Positions 18,513-27,401 of a stretch of 64,000 bases of DNA are shown here, in pieces. This stretch comes from CAZPXZ01 sp965219495 (GTDB lineage: Bacteria; Pseudomonadota; Alphaproteobacteria; Rhodobacterales; CAZPXZ01). The stretch is taken from contig OZ244777.1 of the NCBI GenBank assembly GCA_965219495.1, forward strand, positions 2,790,001 through 2,854,000, written 5' to 3'. Below the pieces are notes generated by a model that was not told the DNA's origin, did no database searches, and saw only the letters and a list, made by a program, of their open reading frames with translations. Each line of letters opens with the position of its first letter. The first letter of the stretch is position 1. The translations under genes were made by a program, and so were the position numbers.

Positions 18513-19406
18513 ATGAGGCATACCACTCGCCTGAAGGAGCTTCTGGCGATGCGCGGCGCCGCGATTCTGCCAGGCGCCGCCAACCCTTTGACGGCACGCA
18601 TCATCTCGGACCTCGGGTTCGATTCCGTCTACGTCACTGGCGCAGGCATTGCCAACACGTATCTGGGCGTGCCCGATATCGGTTTGGTCTCCCTCAAGGA
18701 ACTCGTTGATCACGTTGGCGCCATGCGGGACGTTGTCGATCTGCCCCTTCTGGTCGATGCGGATACCGGCTTCGGCAATGCAGTCAACGTCGTTCGTACG
18801 GTGAAGCAGCTCGAGAAGGCGGGCGCCAGCGGCGTTCAGCTTGAAGACCAGGTGTTCCCGAAGCGATGCGGCCACTTTGCGGGAAAGAAATTGATCGAGC
18901 ACTGCGAGATGGCGCAGAAGATCAAAGCCGCTGTTGACCACCGGGTCGACCGTGATTTCGTGATCGTCGCCCGCACGGATGCGCGAGCGGTGCTCGGTCT
19001 TGACGCCGCGATCGAGCGTGCCCAGGAGTACATCGAGGCCGGCGCCGATGCGACGTTCGTGGAAGCGCCGCTTGATCGCAGCGAGTTCAGCAGGATTGCG
19101 CGCGAACTTCCAGTGCCGCAGATCGCAAACATGGTGTTCGGGGGGCGGACCCCGCCGGTCGAACAACAAGATCTCGCGACGATGGGTTTTGCCGGCGTTC
19201 TCTATGCCAACGCGGCGCTTCAGGCCGCGGTTCACGGCATTCGGGAGGTGCTCGGCGAATTGAAACGCAGCGGAAGCCTCGCAGCCGTCGAGGACAAGGT
19301 CGCCTCCTTCGAGGCGCGGCAGCGGCTCGTCGACAAGCAGGCCTATGATCGACTCGAGCAGCGGTACGCGAGCCGGCCTCCGCGCGGCCAAGCGCCACGG
19401 ATATGA
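18513..19406 (+). CDS. isocitrate lyase/PEP mutase superfamily lyase
   Basis: About 297 residues forming a TIM barrel. The core reads LLVDADTGFGN (metal-binding Asp), QLEDQVFPKRCGH (catalytic loop Cys) and IVARTDARAVLG. The KRCGH loop matches methylisocitrate lyase, oxaloacetate decarboxylase and carboxyvinyl-phosphonate mutase-like enzymes; a true PEP mutase would have KTNS, so phosphonate synthesis is unlikely. Retro-aldol cleavage of a 2-hydroxy or 2-alkylmalate-type acid is the best inference. The ATG at 18513 is preferred over the TTG at 18507. The next gene starts 11 bases after its stop. Confidence 0.9.
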   Translation: MRHTTRLKELLAMRGAAILPGAANPLTARIISDLGFDSVYVTGAGIANTYLGVPDIGLVSLKELVDHVGAMRDVVDLPLLVDADTGFGNAVNVVRTVKQLEKAGASGVQLEDQVFPKRCGHFAGKKLIEHCEMAQKIKAAVDHRVDRDFVIVARTDARAVLGLDAAIERAQEYIEAGADATFVEAPLDRSEFSRIARELPVPQIANMVFGGRTPPVEQQDLATMGFAGVLYANAALQAAVHGIREVLGELKRSGSLAAVEDKVASFEARQRLVDKQAYDRLEQRYASRPPRGQAPRI

Positions 19407-19416
19407 GGCAGCGCAC

Positions 19417-20103
19417 ATGAAACCATGGGACGGCGTCGTTACCGACGAGGAAAAGAAGATTTATCGCGCCGCCGGCTTCGGCAAGACACTGGGCATTGGG
19501 AACCGGCCGGCGCTGCTGATTATCGACGTCCAGTATCGTACGGTCGGAACGAAACCGGCTCCCTTCTGGGAGGCGGTCAAGGAATTTCCTACGGCGTGTG
19601 GTCGGGTCGGCTGGGATGCGATCCACAACATCGAAAAGGTCTTGGCCCTGTTTCGACAGCGGGGCTGGCCCGTCCTCTATCCCCATGTGGCTCGAAAAGA
19701 GAGCTTTGACACCGGCCGCCTCGCCGAAAAAGTTCCATCGATCATGACGGTGACGCGCAAGGGCTACGAGTTCGTGAGCGAGGTCGCACCACGTGAGGGT
19801 GATATTCTGTTGCCCAAGAAGCACCCCAGCGCGTTCTTCGGGACCCCGCTCGCCAGCTATCTCGTCGATCTGCAATCGGATACGCTCGTGGTAACCGGCT
19901 GTACCACCAGCGGCTGCGTTCGGGGAACGGTCGTGGATGCGTTCGCCTATAACTTCAAGGTCGCGCTTCCGTATGAATGCGTGTACGACCGCGGGCCAAC
20001 GGCGCATGCAGTCAATCTCTTTGACATGAGCGAGAAGTATGCGGATGTGATGGCCACGGAGGAATGCCTGGCCGCGTTGCGTGAACTTAAGCCGGCAAGC
20101 TGA
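19417..20103 (+). CDS. isochorismatase-family cysteine hydrolase (N-carbamoylsarcosine amidase-like)
   Basis: A 228-residue hydrolase of the same superfamily as 3571-4185 but of the longer N-carbamoylsarcosine amidase type. Triad positions are Asp in LLIIDVQYRTVG, Lys in LLPKKHPSAFFGT and Cys in GCTTSGCVRGT; the cis-peptide VVTGCTTSGC is complete. This group hydrolyses carbamoyl or amide bonds and releases ammonia. The ATG at 19417 lies 11 bases after the lyase stop; an upstream in-frame start at 19345 overlaps that gene. It directly precedes the CobW and cyclic amidase genes, consistent with a two-step amide breakdown. Confidence 0.93.
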   Translation: MKPWDGVVTDEEKKIYRAAGFGKTLGIGNRPALLIIDVQYRTVGTKPAPFWEAVKEFPTACGRVGWDAIHNIEKVLALFRQRGWPVLYPHVARKESFDTGRLAEKVPSIMTVTRKGYEFVSEVAPREGDILLPKKHPSAFFGTPLASYLVDLQSDTLVVTGCTTSGCVRGTVVDAFAYNFKVALPYECVYDRGPTAHAVNLFDMSEKYADVMATEECLAALRELKPAS

Positions 20104-20176
20104 TTGCGGCGGCCTTGGAGAATACGGCAAAGAGCGCGCGGGCGTGCTCTGGCGCGCCGTTCGGGGCGGGCAGGGA

Positions 20177-21250
20177 ATGGAACACGGAACACAGTCACAA
20201 ATCGGCGTGACCGTTATTACGGGGTATCTTGGCAGCGGCAAGACGACGCTGATCTCCGGTTTGCTTGCGCATCCGGATCTCTGCGACACGGCTGTCATCG
20301 TCAATGAGTTTGGAGAAGTCGGGCTTGATCATCTGCTCGTGGAAAGCGGCAGCGAGGATGTTGTTCTCTTGGACTCGGGATGCCTGTGCTGCACCGTGAA
20401 CGACAGCCTGGGGGATACCTTGGCCGATCTCATGTTCCGCCGGGCGCGTGGCGAGATCTCCGCATTCCGGCGCGTGGTGATCGAGACCAGCGGCTTGGCG
20501 GATCCGGCCCCGATCCTGCATTGCCTCCTGACCGACCGGCTGGTTACGCAGCATTACCGGCTGGACGGCCTCGTCACGGTCGTCGATGCATTGCACGGGC
20601 TCCGACAGCTCGACTCGACGTCGGAGGCGGTCAAGCAGGCAGCGATGGCCGATCGCTTGGCGATCTCCAAGGACGATGTGGCCGGCGTGGAAGCGACACA
20701 GGCGCTGCGCGCGCGGCTCAAGGAGGTCAATCCACGCGCCCGGATCCTGACGAAGAGCAACGGCGCCGTGGGCGCGCCAGCGGATCTCATGGATTTTCAC
20801 GCAACCGGTGACTTCCATTTGGCTGCCATCGGAGATTTGGGGGGTCAAGAAGCACCGGTCCGTTGCCAGGATGAACACCGTCACGGCGAGGCGCATGGTC
20901 CTAGCGCCCACAGCGATATCGGGACTTGCGCGTTTGAGCTTGCGCGGCCCGCGACCTGGGCTGGCTACGACTTCTGGGTGCGCCGGCTCGTGCAATTCCG
21001 AGGTCCTGATTTGTTGCGCATGAAGGGCGTCTTGCAGATCGATGGACGTGACGCGCCCTATTTCGTTCAGAGCGTCCAGCACGTGTTCGGCTCGCCCGCG
21101 CCCATGAGCACTTGGCCATGGTCGGACCGGCGGGGCCGACTGGTCTTCATAACGCGCGATATCGACCGCGCAACGCTCGCGCAGTCGCTCGAAAGCCTCT
21201 ACGAACCTGCGGGCATCCGTCGGCCGGTCTCGGTCAAGGACATGCTCTAG
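20177..21250 (+). CDS. CobW/COG0523-family GTP-binding metallochaperone
   Basis: About 357 residues. P-loop GYLGSGKTT near residue 15, the metal-binding CxCC in DSGCLCCTVN, switch ETSGLADPAPIL and the guanine motif region are all seen, but the usual NKxD specificity motif is replaced by SKDD. A histidine-rich loop (DEHRHGEAHG) separates the GTPase from the C-terminal CobW_C domain. These proteins deliver zinc, cobalt or another metal to a client enzyme. Its place between a cysteine hydrolase and a metal-dependent amidohydrolase suggests the amidohydrolase at 21293 as client. Start ATG 20177 after GGGCAGGGA. Confidence 0.92.
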   Translation: MEHGTQSQIGVTVITGYLGSGKTTLISGLLAHPDLCDTAVIVNEFGEVGLDHLLVESGSEDVVLLDSGCLCCTVNDSLGDTLADLMFRRARGEISAFRRVVIETSGLADPAPILHCLLTDRLVTQHYRLDGLVTVVDALHGLRQLDSTSEAVKQAAMADRLAISKDDVAGVEATQALRARLKEVNPRARILTKSNGAVGAPADLMDFHATGDFHLAAIGDLGGQEAPVRCQDEHRHGEAHGPSAHSDIGTCAFELARPATWAGYDFWVRRLVQFRGPDLLRMKGVLQIDGRDAPYFVQSVQHVFGSPAPMSTWPWSDRRGRLVFITRDIDRATLAQSLESLYEPAGIRRPVSVKDML

Positions 21251-21292
21251 GATTGCGCCGGGCCCACGGCGAACAGAACAGGGGAGCCGCAA

Positions 21293-22660
21293 ATGCGGAT
21301 CGACATCAGGGTGAGCGGTGGAACGGCGATTCTGCCGGACAAGGGTGAAGTCCGCTGTGACATTGGGATTCGCGACGGGCGCATTTGCGGGATCTTGGCG
21401 CCGGGCGAAGAGGCCTCCGATGTTCGTGAAACCATCGATGCGACGGGCAAGATTGTTTTTCCAGGCCTGATCGACGCGCACGTTCACTTCGGATTCGCCG
21501 AAAAGCCTGACGAGTACGCCAGTGAGACCGCCTCCGCCGCAATCGGGGGAATGGCGACGATCCTGAGCTACTTTCTGAATAACGAGCCATACAGCGAGGT
21601 TTTCAAGGCGGAACTCTCTGACGTCGAGTCGCGGGCGCATGTCGATTTCGGGTTCCATTTCTCGACCGCCAGGGAGGTTCATCTTGAGGAATTTGAGCGC
21701 TGCGTGCGTGAGTACGGTGTGACCTCCTTCAAGTATTTCATGAATTTCCGCGGCGACGCCGGTCGCTACCTTGGCCTGGACGGCACCGACGACGGCTACA
21801 TGTATGATCTCTTGAAAGAGGCCGCGCGGTTTCCCGAGGTCGTCGTGGTGATGCACACCGAAAATATCGAACTCGTGAACCGCTTTACCCGGAGGGTTAT
21901 GGCCGAAGGCAAGGACGGCCTGCATGCCTTGGCCGAAGTAAAGCCGGATTTCACCGAAACCGAGAACCTGGTGCGTGCGATGATGTTTGCGGAGCACCTG
22001 GGCGCACGGATCTACATTCCGCACCTTAGTTGCCGTTCGGGTCTCTGCGAGGTCCGCAACTATCGCCAGCGCTACCCCCACATCCACGTGGAGACTTGCC
22101 CTCACTACCTCACGCACACGATGGATTCCGAACTGCCCGCAAGCATCGGCAAGGCGAATCCCCCGCTCAGAACCCAGGATGATGTCGAAGCTCTCTGGGA
22201 GGCCCTCAAGAGCGGTGTTGTCGACGTGGTCGGGTCCGATCACGTTCCACGCAAGCGGCAGAGCAAGATGACCAACATCTGGAAGTCGTCCCAGGGTTTC
22301 CCCGGGACTGCGACGGTGTTGCCGGTACTCCTATCCGAGGGTTATCACAAGCGCGGCCTGTCGCTGGCCCGCATTGCCGAGCTGTGCGCCAGCCGCCCGG
22401 CGGACATCTTCAATATCAGCGCACGAAAGGGACGTCTCGTCGCAGGCGCGGATGCGGATCTGACCGTCGTCGATCTAGATCTCGAGCGCGAGGTCCGGAA
22501 CGAGGACTTGCTCAGTTATTCTGACTACACACCCTACGATGGGTGGGCGCTGAAGGGTTGGCCCGTGCTCACCATGTGCCGCGGCGCCACGGTCATGCGC
22601 GACGGTGCGATCGTCGGCCCACAGGGTCACGGCGCCTACCTGTCGCGCCCGTATACCTGA
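21293..22660 (+). CDS. dihydroorotase/hydantoinase-like cyclic amidohydrolase
   Basis: A 455-residue amidohydrolase of the cyclic-amidase branch. Metal ligands visible: HVH (63-65), carbamylated Lys147 in TSFKYFMNF, His in VVMHTEN, His in IPHLSC and Asp in VGSDHVP. The family opens cyclic ureides and imides such as dihydroorotate, hydantoin, dihydropyrimidine and allantoin. No pyrimidine-biosynthesis genes are near, and the neighbours are catabolic, so a hydantoinase-like role is more likely than PyrC. It follows the CobW gene by 42 bases and closes the plus-strand run 18513-22660. Confidence 0.92.
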   Translation: MRIDIRVSGGTAILPDKGEVRCDIGIRDGRICGILAPGEEASDVRETIDATGKIVFPGLIDAHVHFGFAEKPDEYASETASAAIGGMATILSYFLNNEPYSEVFKAELSDVESRAHVDFGFHFSTAREVHLEEFERCVREYGVTSFKYFMNFRGDAGRYLGLDGTDDGYMYDLLKEAARFPEVVVVMHTENIELVNRFTRRVMAEGKDGLHALAEVKPDFTETENLVRAMMFAEHLGARIYIPHLSCRSGLCEVRNYRQRYPHIHVETCPHYLTHTMDSELPASIGKANPPLRTQDDVEALWEALKSGVVDVVGSDHVPRKRQSKMTNIWKSSQGFPGTATVLPVLLSEGYHKRGLSLARIAELCASRPADIFNISARKGRLVAGADADLTVVDLDLEREVRNEDLLSYSDYTPYDGWALKGWPVLTMCRGATVMRDGAIVGPQGHGAYLSRPYT

Positions 22661-22768
22661 CCGAAGGCGCGTCGAGGGCGCGAGGCCGCACCAGACGCAA
22701 GCAAGAGCGGCATTTGCCCGACAAGCCGGCCGGGTCGGTGCGACCCACGGCCAACGCGCGAAATCGAC

Positions 22769-22930
22769 ATTCCCCAGGAGGTTTCGGCGCCCCGGACGAA
22801 CGGCGCATTCGAAGCCCCGGGAGAATCAGCAATTCCTACCGGGGAGCATGCCGTTCCGGATGCGGGATCGTCGCTTGAAGCAGATATCCGTGCGGGGCTG
22901 CGGCTTGGGAGATCCGGGATCCGGGATCAC
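22769..22930 (+). repeat. dispersed intergenic repeat, copy B
   Basis: Partner of the repeat at 2933-3094: same orientation, same length, no gaps, about three quarters identical by hand count. It occupies most of the 357-base gap between two amidohydrolase genes. The frame matching copy A stays open over the shared block, as in copy A, but neither copy has a clear start signal. The divergence implies an old duplication or a small transposing element. Confidence 0.75.
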
Positions 22931-23017
22931 GATTGCGCTTTTCGTGCCGTCGTGCGGCAACAGAGGCAATAGACTGCGCTACAGTCCTGATCGACGATCA
23001 CGAAGGGAATGGGGACG

Positions 23018-24166
23018 ATGGGGTGGCTTCTCAGAAACGTACGGCCGGTGGGGTTCACGACCGGCCAGGATTCCTCCGAAATAGCTATTTCGGATGCCGG
23101 GATCGTTCTCGAAAAGGCGGATCCAGGATTTCGGACGGTCGATTGCGGGGGCGCCTATATTTCGCCGGGCTGGGCGGACCTGCACGTTCACGTGTGGTTC
23201 GAAGGAACGAACATCTCGGTAACTGCGGACGAGGCAGGCCTCGCCAGCGGCGTTACCGCGATGGCGGATGCGGGCTCAGCGGGCGAGGCATCGTTTCATG
23301 GCCTTCGGGAGCGGGTGATCGAACCGCAGCCCGAAACGATCAGGGCCTTTGTCAATATCTCCTCCATCGGATTGATTGCAGGTCTTCAGATTCCGGAGCT
23401 ATTCGATCCGCGCCTTGTCAACGTGGACCGCACACTCGAGGTGATCGAGACCCATCGGGAAGCCGTGTGCGGGGTAAAGGTCCGCGCAAGCGGGGACGTC
23501 GTTGGCCATTGGGGGATCACACCGGTTCGTATCGCAAAGCAGGTCGCAGAAATGGCGGGCCTCCCGCTCATGGTGCATATCGGTTCGCCGCCGCCGCTTC
23601 TTTCGGAAGTCTTCGACCTGCTGACACCCGGCGATGTGGTCACCCATTGCTTCAATGGAAGAAAGGCGGGCTCGATTACAGATACACCCGAACTTCTCGC
23701 GGGCGCGAAACGGCTCGCTGAAACGGGAGTTCGAATGGACGTTGGCCACGGCGTTTTGTCGTTCGACTTCACGGTTGCGGAACGCGCAATCGCAGAAGGC
23801 GTCGAGCCGTTCTCGGTCTCGACGGACCTGCACGTCTTGAACATTCGCGGACCGGTGCACGACTTGGCGACAACCGTGTCCAAGCTGCATGCGGCCGGAC
23901 TGGATTTTGAACAATGCGTAGGCGCAATTTCCTGCAATCCACGGGGATATCTCGGACTCGGTGAGTCGACGCGGTTGGCGGCCGGTGAACGCGCGGACTT
24001 CACGATTTTCGATTTTGAAGACTGCGAGGAAACGGTTGAGGATTGCAATGGCAACCGCCGGACCCTGTGCAAGATGTTTGAGCCGAGATACGCCGTTTTG
24101 GGATCCCACCTCGTGCACGCCGCGCGAAGAAGCCCTCGCAACGGGTCGGAAGAAGCAGTTCGATAA
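23018..24166 (+). CDS. COG3964-type amidohydrolase (Atu3266/EF0837-like deacetylase family)
   Basis: About 382 residues. Binuclear metal ligands: HVH at 56-58, Lys154 in CGVKVRASG, His187 in MVHIGSPPP, His210 in the hallmark VTHCFNG, Asp241 in MDVGHG. The THCFNG motif marks COG3964, annotated in databases as dihydroorotase; characterised members (Atu3266, EF0837) hydrolyse acetyl-(R)-mandelate, and their natural substrates are thought to be N-acetylated acids. It lies upstream of RidA and a SelA-like enzyme, the typical partner of this family. I take the ATG at 23018 (GGGG upstream); the ATG at 23009 is an alternative. Confidence 0.88.
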   Translation: MGWLLRNVRPVGFTTGQDSSEIAISDAGIVLEKADPGFRTVDCGGAYISPGWADLHVHVWFEGTNISVTADEAGLASGVTAMADAGSAGEASFHGLRERVIEPQPETIRAFVNISSIGLIAGLQIPELFDPRLVNVDRTLEVIETHREAVCGVKVRASGDVVGHWGITPVRIAKQVAEMAGLPLMVHIGSPPPLLSEVFDLLTPGDVVTHCFNGRKAGSITDTPELLAGAKRLAETGVRMDVGHGVLSFDFTVAERAIAEGVEPFSVSTDLHVLNIRGPVHDLATTVSKLHAAGLDFEQCVGAISCNPRGYLGLGESTRLAAGERADFTIFDFEDCEETVEDCNGNRRTLCKMFEPRYAVLGSHLVHAARRSPRNGSEEAVR

Positions 24167-24278
24167 GTGCCGAAGCCCATTCCGTTGCCTTACCGAAATC
24201 TCTTGCCGAAAATGCGTCGCGGACCGGGATGGATTCAGATCGGCGCGAGGATAGTTGCGTCAGGCCAGGGAAATTGCA

Positions 24279-24770
24279 ATGAACCATGACCATCAAACCC
24301 GGGATACCCCGGAGGAACGGTTGAAGGCGCTGGGATTGAAACTGCCGGACCGTCCCCCGGCGCCAATCGCCAGGTTTCGAAATGTCCAGCGCGCGGGCTC
24401 CTTGATTTATGTTTCCGGCCAGGGACCGGTCGATTTCAACGGCAACTTGAAACAGGGGAAGGTCGGGCGAGATGTCTCTGCGGAAGAGGCGCGCGGGCAC
24501 GCAGAACTCGTTGGGCTGAACATCCTTTCCGCCATCCGCGAACATCTCGATGGATTCGAGCGATTGCAACAGATCGTCAAGGTGCTCGGAATGGTAAACG
24601 CCGTGCCCGACTTCTCTGAACATCCTCTTGTGATCAATGGATGCTCGGATCTGTTCTGCGAAGTTCTTGGGGAACGGGGCGCACACGCGCGCTCTGCGAT
24701 CGGCGTTGGCTCCCTTCCAAACAACATCACGGTGGAAATCGAGGCCATCGCCGAAGTGAAGTCTGGGTAA
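24279..24770 (+). CDS. RidA/YjgF family protein
   Basis: A 163-residue member of the Rid family, whose archetype hydrolyses reactive enamines and imines made by PLP-dependent lyases. It shows GSLIYVSGQGPVD, the QIVKVLGMVN helix and RSAIGVGSLPNNITVEIEA, where archetypal RidA has an arginine in an RxxV/AVxxLP pattern; here the Arg of ARSAIGVGSLP is present. The length and DFSEHPLVINGCSDLF tract fit the longer subfamily. ATG 24279 follows CAGGGA. It is placed immediately before a PLP enzyme that is expected to generate such intermediates. Confidence 0.92.
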   Translation: MNHDHQTRDTPEERLKALGLKLPDRPPAPIARFRNVQRAGSLIYVSGQGPVDFNGNLKQGKVGRDVSAEEARGHAELVGLNILSAIREHLDGFERLQQIVKVLGMVNAVPDFSEHPLVINGCSDLFCEVLGERGAHARSAIGVGSLPNNITVEIEAIAEVKSG

Positions 24771-25120
24771 GGCGAACGGTCCGTGTGCCGTGTTTCAGCC
24801 GGGTTGACCAATGACCATTCCGAGAGCCCGGCTCCTTGCCCTTGTGGCAGCGCCAAACGACAAGGCAGGCGTTCTTCTCCGCACCCTCGGCCAAGAATCC
24901 ACAATTCCCTGGTGGAACTTCGCGCAATTCCGTTTGCGTTCCCCGGTTCCCTCGGTTGGTAAGCGTGCCGGCCGGCCCAGGAAGCAGCGATCCCGTTGAT
25001 TCGGATAGGTCCCCGCCATCCCGGTGGAGCGCACGACCGCGCTCCGGGAATTCGGGTCGCTCGTTGTTGGTAAATTGTTCCGCTGCTATGTAACAGACGG
25101 CCGCCGCACGAGGAAAGACC
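24771..25120. other. intergenic region before the SelA-like gene
   Basis: No supported gene. A 7-bp stem-loop (GGAGCGC with GCGCTCC, 25026-25045) lies 75 bases before the next start, in a CCGG-flanked context; it has no T-run. Frames on both strands here look non-coding. Confidence 0.5.
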
Positions 25121-26353
25121 ATGTCTCAATTCGATTCACATTCTTCGTCGTTGCAGTACTGCGACCCGGGAAAGCTCTCGAACTTTATCAATGTGTCCGG
25201 CACCATGACTTCGCTTGGAGCGTCAGTCGCGGTTGCGCCTGCGATCGATGCGGTCACGGAAATCCTGCCCAGGTTTGTGAAGATCCACGAACTGCAGGAA
25301 GCCGCCAGCGCCGAAATTGCGAATGCGACAGGCGCCGAAGCGGGATTTGTGACTGCATCAGCCGCCGCCGGGGTCACCATTTCCGTGGCGGCGGCGGTCA
25401 CGGGTACGGATCTGGGCCACGTGGCGCGATTGCCCCGGGACCCGGGACCGAGGAGAGAGGTCGCCGTGCAACTGGGTCACCTTTGCAATTATGGCGCGCC
25501 GATTCGGCAATCCATTGAACTTGCGGGAGGCACGGTTCATCCGGTTGGAGAGTCCACCCAGGTGCTGGACTATCAGCTCGAGTCGGCGCTTGGCGAAAGA
25601 ACCGCTGCTGCGCTCTACGTGGTTTCCCATCATGTGGTGGAGTACGGGCAAATGCCGCTGAGGAGGTTCGCCGAGATTTGCCACGGAGCCGATGTGCCGG
25701 TCATCGTTGATGCGGCATCCGAATACGATTTGAAACGGTTCCTTCGGGAAGGCGCGGATATCGTGGTCTATTCCGCACACAAGTTCCTTGGCGGACCTAC
25801 CGCCGGAATCGTCGCCGGTCACCGGGAACTGGTGAAAGCCGCCTACTTCCAGAACATGGGAATCGGACGGGGGATGAAGGCCGGGAAAGAGAGCATCTAC
25901 GGCACGATTGCCGCGCTGCGGGCCTGGGAGAAGCGCGATCATGCAGCGATCCGCAATCGGGAGGGACAACATCTTGAGCTCTGGAAGCAGGCATTGGCCG
26001 AATTCGCCGGTGTTGAGGCGGAACGCGTGCCAGATCCTACCGGCAATCCGCTGGAGCGACTGGATGTGCGCGTGGATCCGAAAACGGCTGGCGCAAGCGC
26101 GGCGGGGGTCGCGAGCTACCTGGCGAGCGGCAAGCCGCCGGTGATTGTTCGCGCGCACGAATTGGAACTCGGCCATTTTCAGCTTGATGCCTGCAACTTG
26201 TTGGAGGGTCAGGCTCCGGTCGTGGTTGAAAGGCTCAAAGAAGCGCTTGTTGCGGCAAAGAGCGGCGCGATCAACGAACCAGACCCCGACACGATTCGCA
26301 ATGCACCCGCAACGTCATTTCTGAATTGGTTGTCGAACGATTTTCGCGCCTGA
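25121..26353 (+). CDS. SelA-like PLP-dependent enzyme (D-glucosaminate-6-phosphate ammonia-lyase DgaE type)
   Basis: A 410-residue fold-type I PLP enzyme. Lys221 in YSAHKFLGGPTAGI is the internal aldimine lysine, Asp in VPVIVDAASEYD the cofactor-pyridine aspartate, and NFINVSGTMTSLG matches the N-terminus of the SelA-related group that includes DgaE. DgaE removes ammonia from D-glucosaminate-6-phosphate to give 2-keto-3-deoxygluconate-6-phosphate. With the COG3964 deacetylase, RidA and a KDG-type kinase nearby, a related route for an N-acetylated amino-sugar acid is plausible. The substrate is inferred, not read. True selenocysteine synthase is excluded by length and context. Confidence 0.9.
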   Translation: MSQFDSHSSSLQYCDPGKLSNFINVSGTMTSLGASVAVAPAIDAVTEILPRFVKIHELQEAASAEIANATGAEAGFVTASAAAGVTISVAAAVTGTDLGHVARLPRDPGPRREVAVQLGHLCNYGAPIRQSIELAGGTVHPVGESTQVLDYQLESALGERTAAALYVVSHHVVEYGQMPLRRFAEICHGADVPVIVDAASEYDLKRFLREGADIVVYSAHKFLGGPTAGIVAGHRELVKAAYFQNMGIGRGMKAGKESIYGTIAALRAWEKRDHAAIRNREGQHLELWKQALAEFAGVEAERVPDPTGNPLERLDVRVDPKTAGASAAGVASYLASGKPPVIVRAHELELGHFQLDACNLLEGQAPVVVERLKEALVAAKSGAINEPDPDTIRNAPATSFLNWLSNDFRA

Positions 26354-26561
26354 AGGTCATCCAATGGGCAATGACCCGGACCAGCATGTTCGCGTTCGGA
26401 TGTTTCAGGACTTGCGAAGATCTCTCTCTGGCGGACCACGTCGCGGATCGGGGCGCCCGCGCACGGCCGTGCCCCGGCTGCATGCAGATTGTTCAGGTGC
26501 TGAGCGGAAGAGTTGATCGCGTTTTCGTAAACCAGAGCCTACGGGTGACATGGCACGGTCA

Positions 26562-27401
26562 TCAGACCTTCATGAGCGCGACCCCGGCAGCAATCATGCA
26601 GGCGGATAGCCAACGCCATCCACTGACGGGTTCGCGAAGAACCAGTGCGGCGATCAAGACTGCAAACAGGATGCTTGTCTCGCGGAGCGAAGCGACAAGA
26701 GCGATCGGAGCTTGGGTAAAGGCCCATACTGCAATCCAATAGGAGCCGAGTGACATGGCGCCAGTCGCAATACCGGTCCTCCACGTAGCGGTGAGCGCAG
26801 GAAAGGCGTGAGCGCCACGAGTGATCAGGGCGTAAAGAGTTATGCCAAATACGTCTCCGACAGCCAACCAAAGAATGTATCCCGAGGGAGTACCAGCGGT
26901 TCGCGCGCCAATTCCGTCAACGAGGGTGTAGCTCGCAATGAAACCGGCGGTTGCCAACGCATAAAACCACGCCTTGGTGCGCAATCGTCTTTGTCCTCTG
27001 CCGCCGAACGCCATCAAGAAGATTCCTAGTGAGATCACCAGGATCGAGACAAGTGCGAGTCCGCCAATACTTTCCCCCAACGCAAGAACGGAAAACACCG
27101 TCACAATCATCGGGGCCGACCCACGAGCCAAAGGATATGCCTGGCTTAAATCGGCGTGTTCATAGGCCTGTATCAGGAATATCTTGTATCCCGTGTGAAG
27201 CGCCGCCGACGCAATAAGCCATCCGAGAGCAGCGAGACCCGGTTGTTCTACGAACGGCAGTACAAGTACTGCGATGGTTGCCTGCGCCAATGTCAGCATC
27301 AGTACCGAAGACAGGCGATCGTTGCCTCCCTTGATTACTGAGTTCCAACTGGCATGGAGCAGTGCGGCCAGGAGAACTGCGAGAAAGACGTTGGTTTCCA
27401 T
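26562..27401 (-). CDS. EamA/DMT-family membrane transporter
   Basis: A 279-residue integral membrane protein with ten predicted helices in two EamA repeats: first repeat ending near QAYPLARGSAPMIV, second near PIALVASLRETSILFA. Members move small metabolites, most often outward. It is convergent with the SelA-like gene and transcribed away from the gene-poor 27402-28540 region. Substrate cannot be told. Confidence 0.93.
   Translation of the reverse strand: METNVFLAVLLAALLHASWNSVIKGGNDRLSSVLMLTLAQATIAVLVLPFVEQPGLAALGWLIASAALHTGYKIFLIQAYEHADLSQAYPLARGSAPMIVTVFSVLALGESIGGLALVSILVISLGIFLMAFGGRGQRRLRTKAWFYALATAGFIASYTLVDGIGARTAGTPSGYILWLAVGDVFGITLYALITRGAHAFPALTATWRTGIATGAMSLGSYWIAVWAFTQAPIALVASLRETSILFAVLIAALVLREPVSGWRWLSACMIAAGVALMKV

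Noticed and set aside
18513..19406. PEP mutase of phosphonate biosynthesis
   Set aside because: The catalytic loop reads KRCGH, as in methylisocitrate-lyase-type enzymes; PEP mutase would have KTNS, and no phosphonopyruvate decarboxylase is near.
21293..22660. Dihydroorotase of pyrimidine biosynthesis (pyrC)
   Set aside because: Catabolic context, no pyr genes nearby, and cyclic-amidase sequence equally close to hydantoinases.
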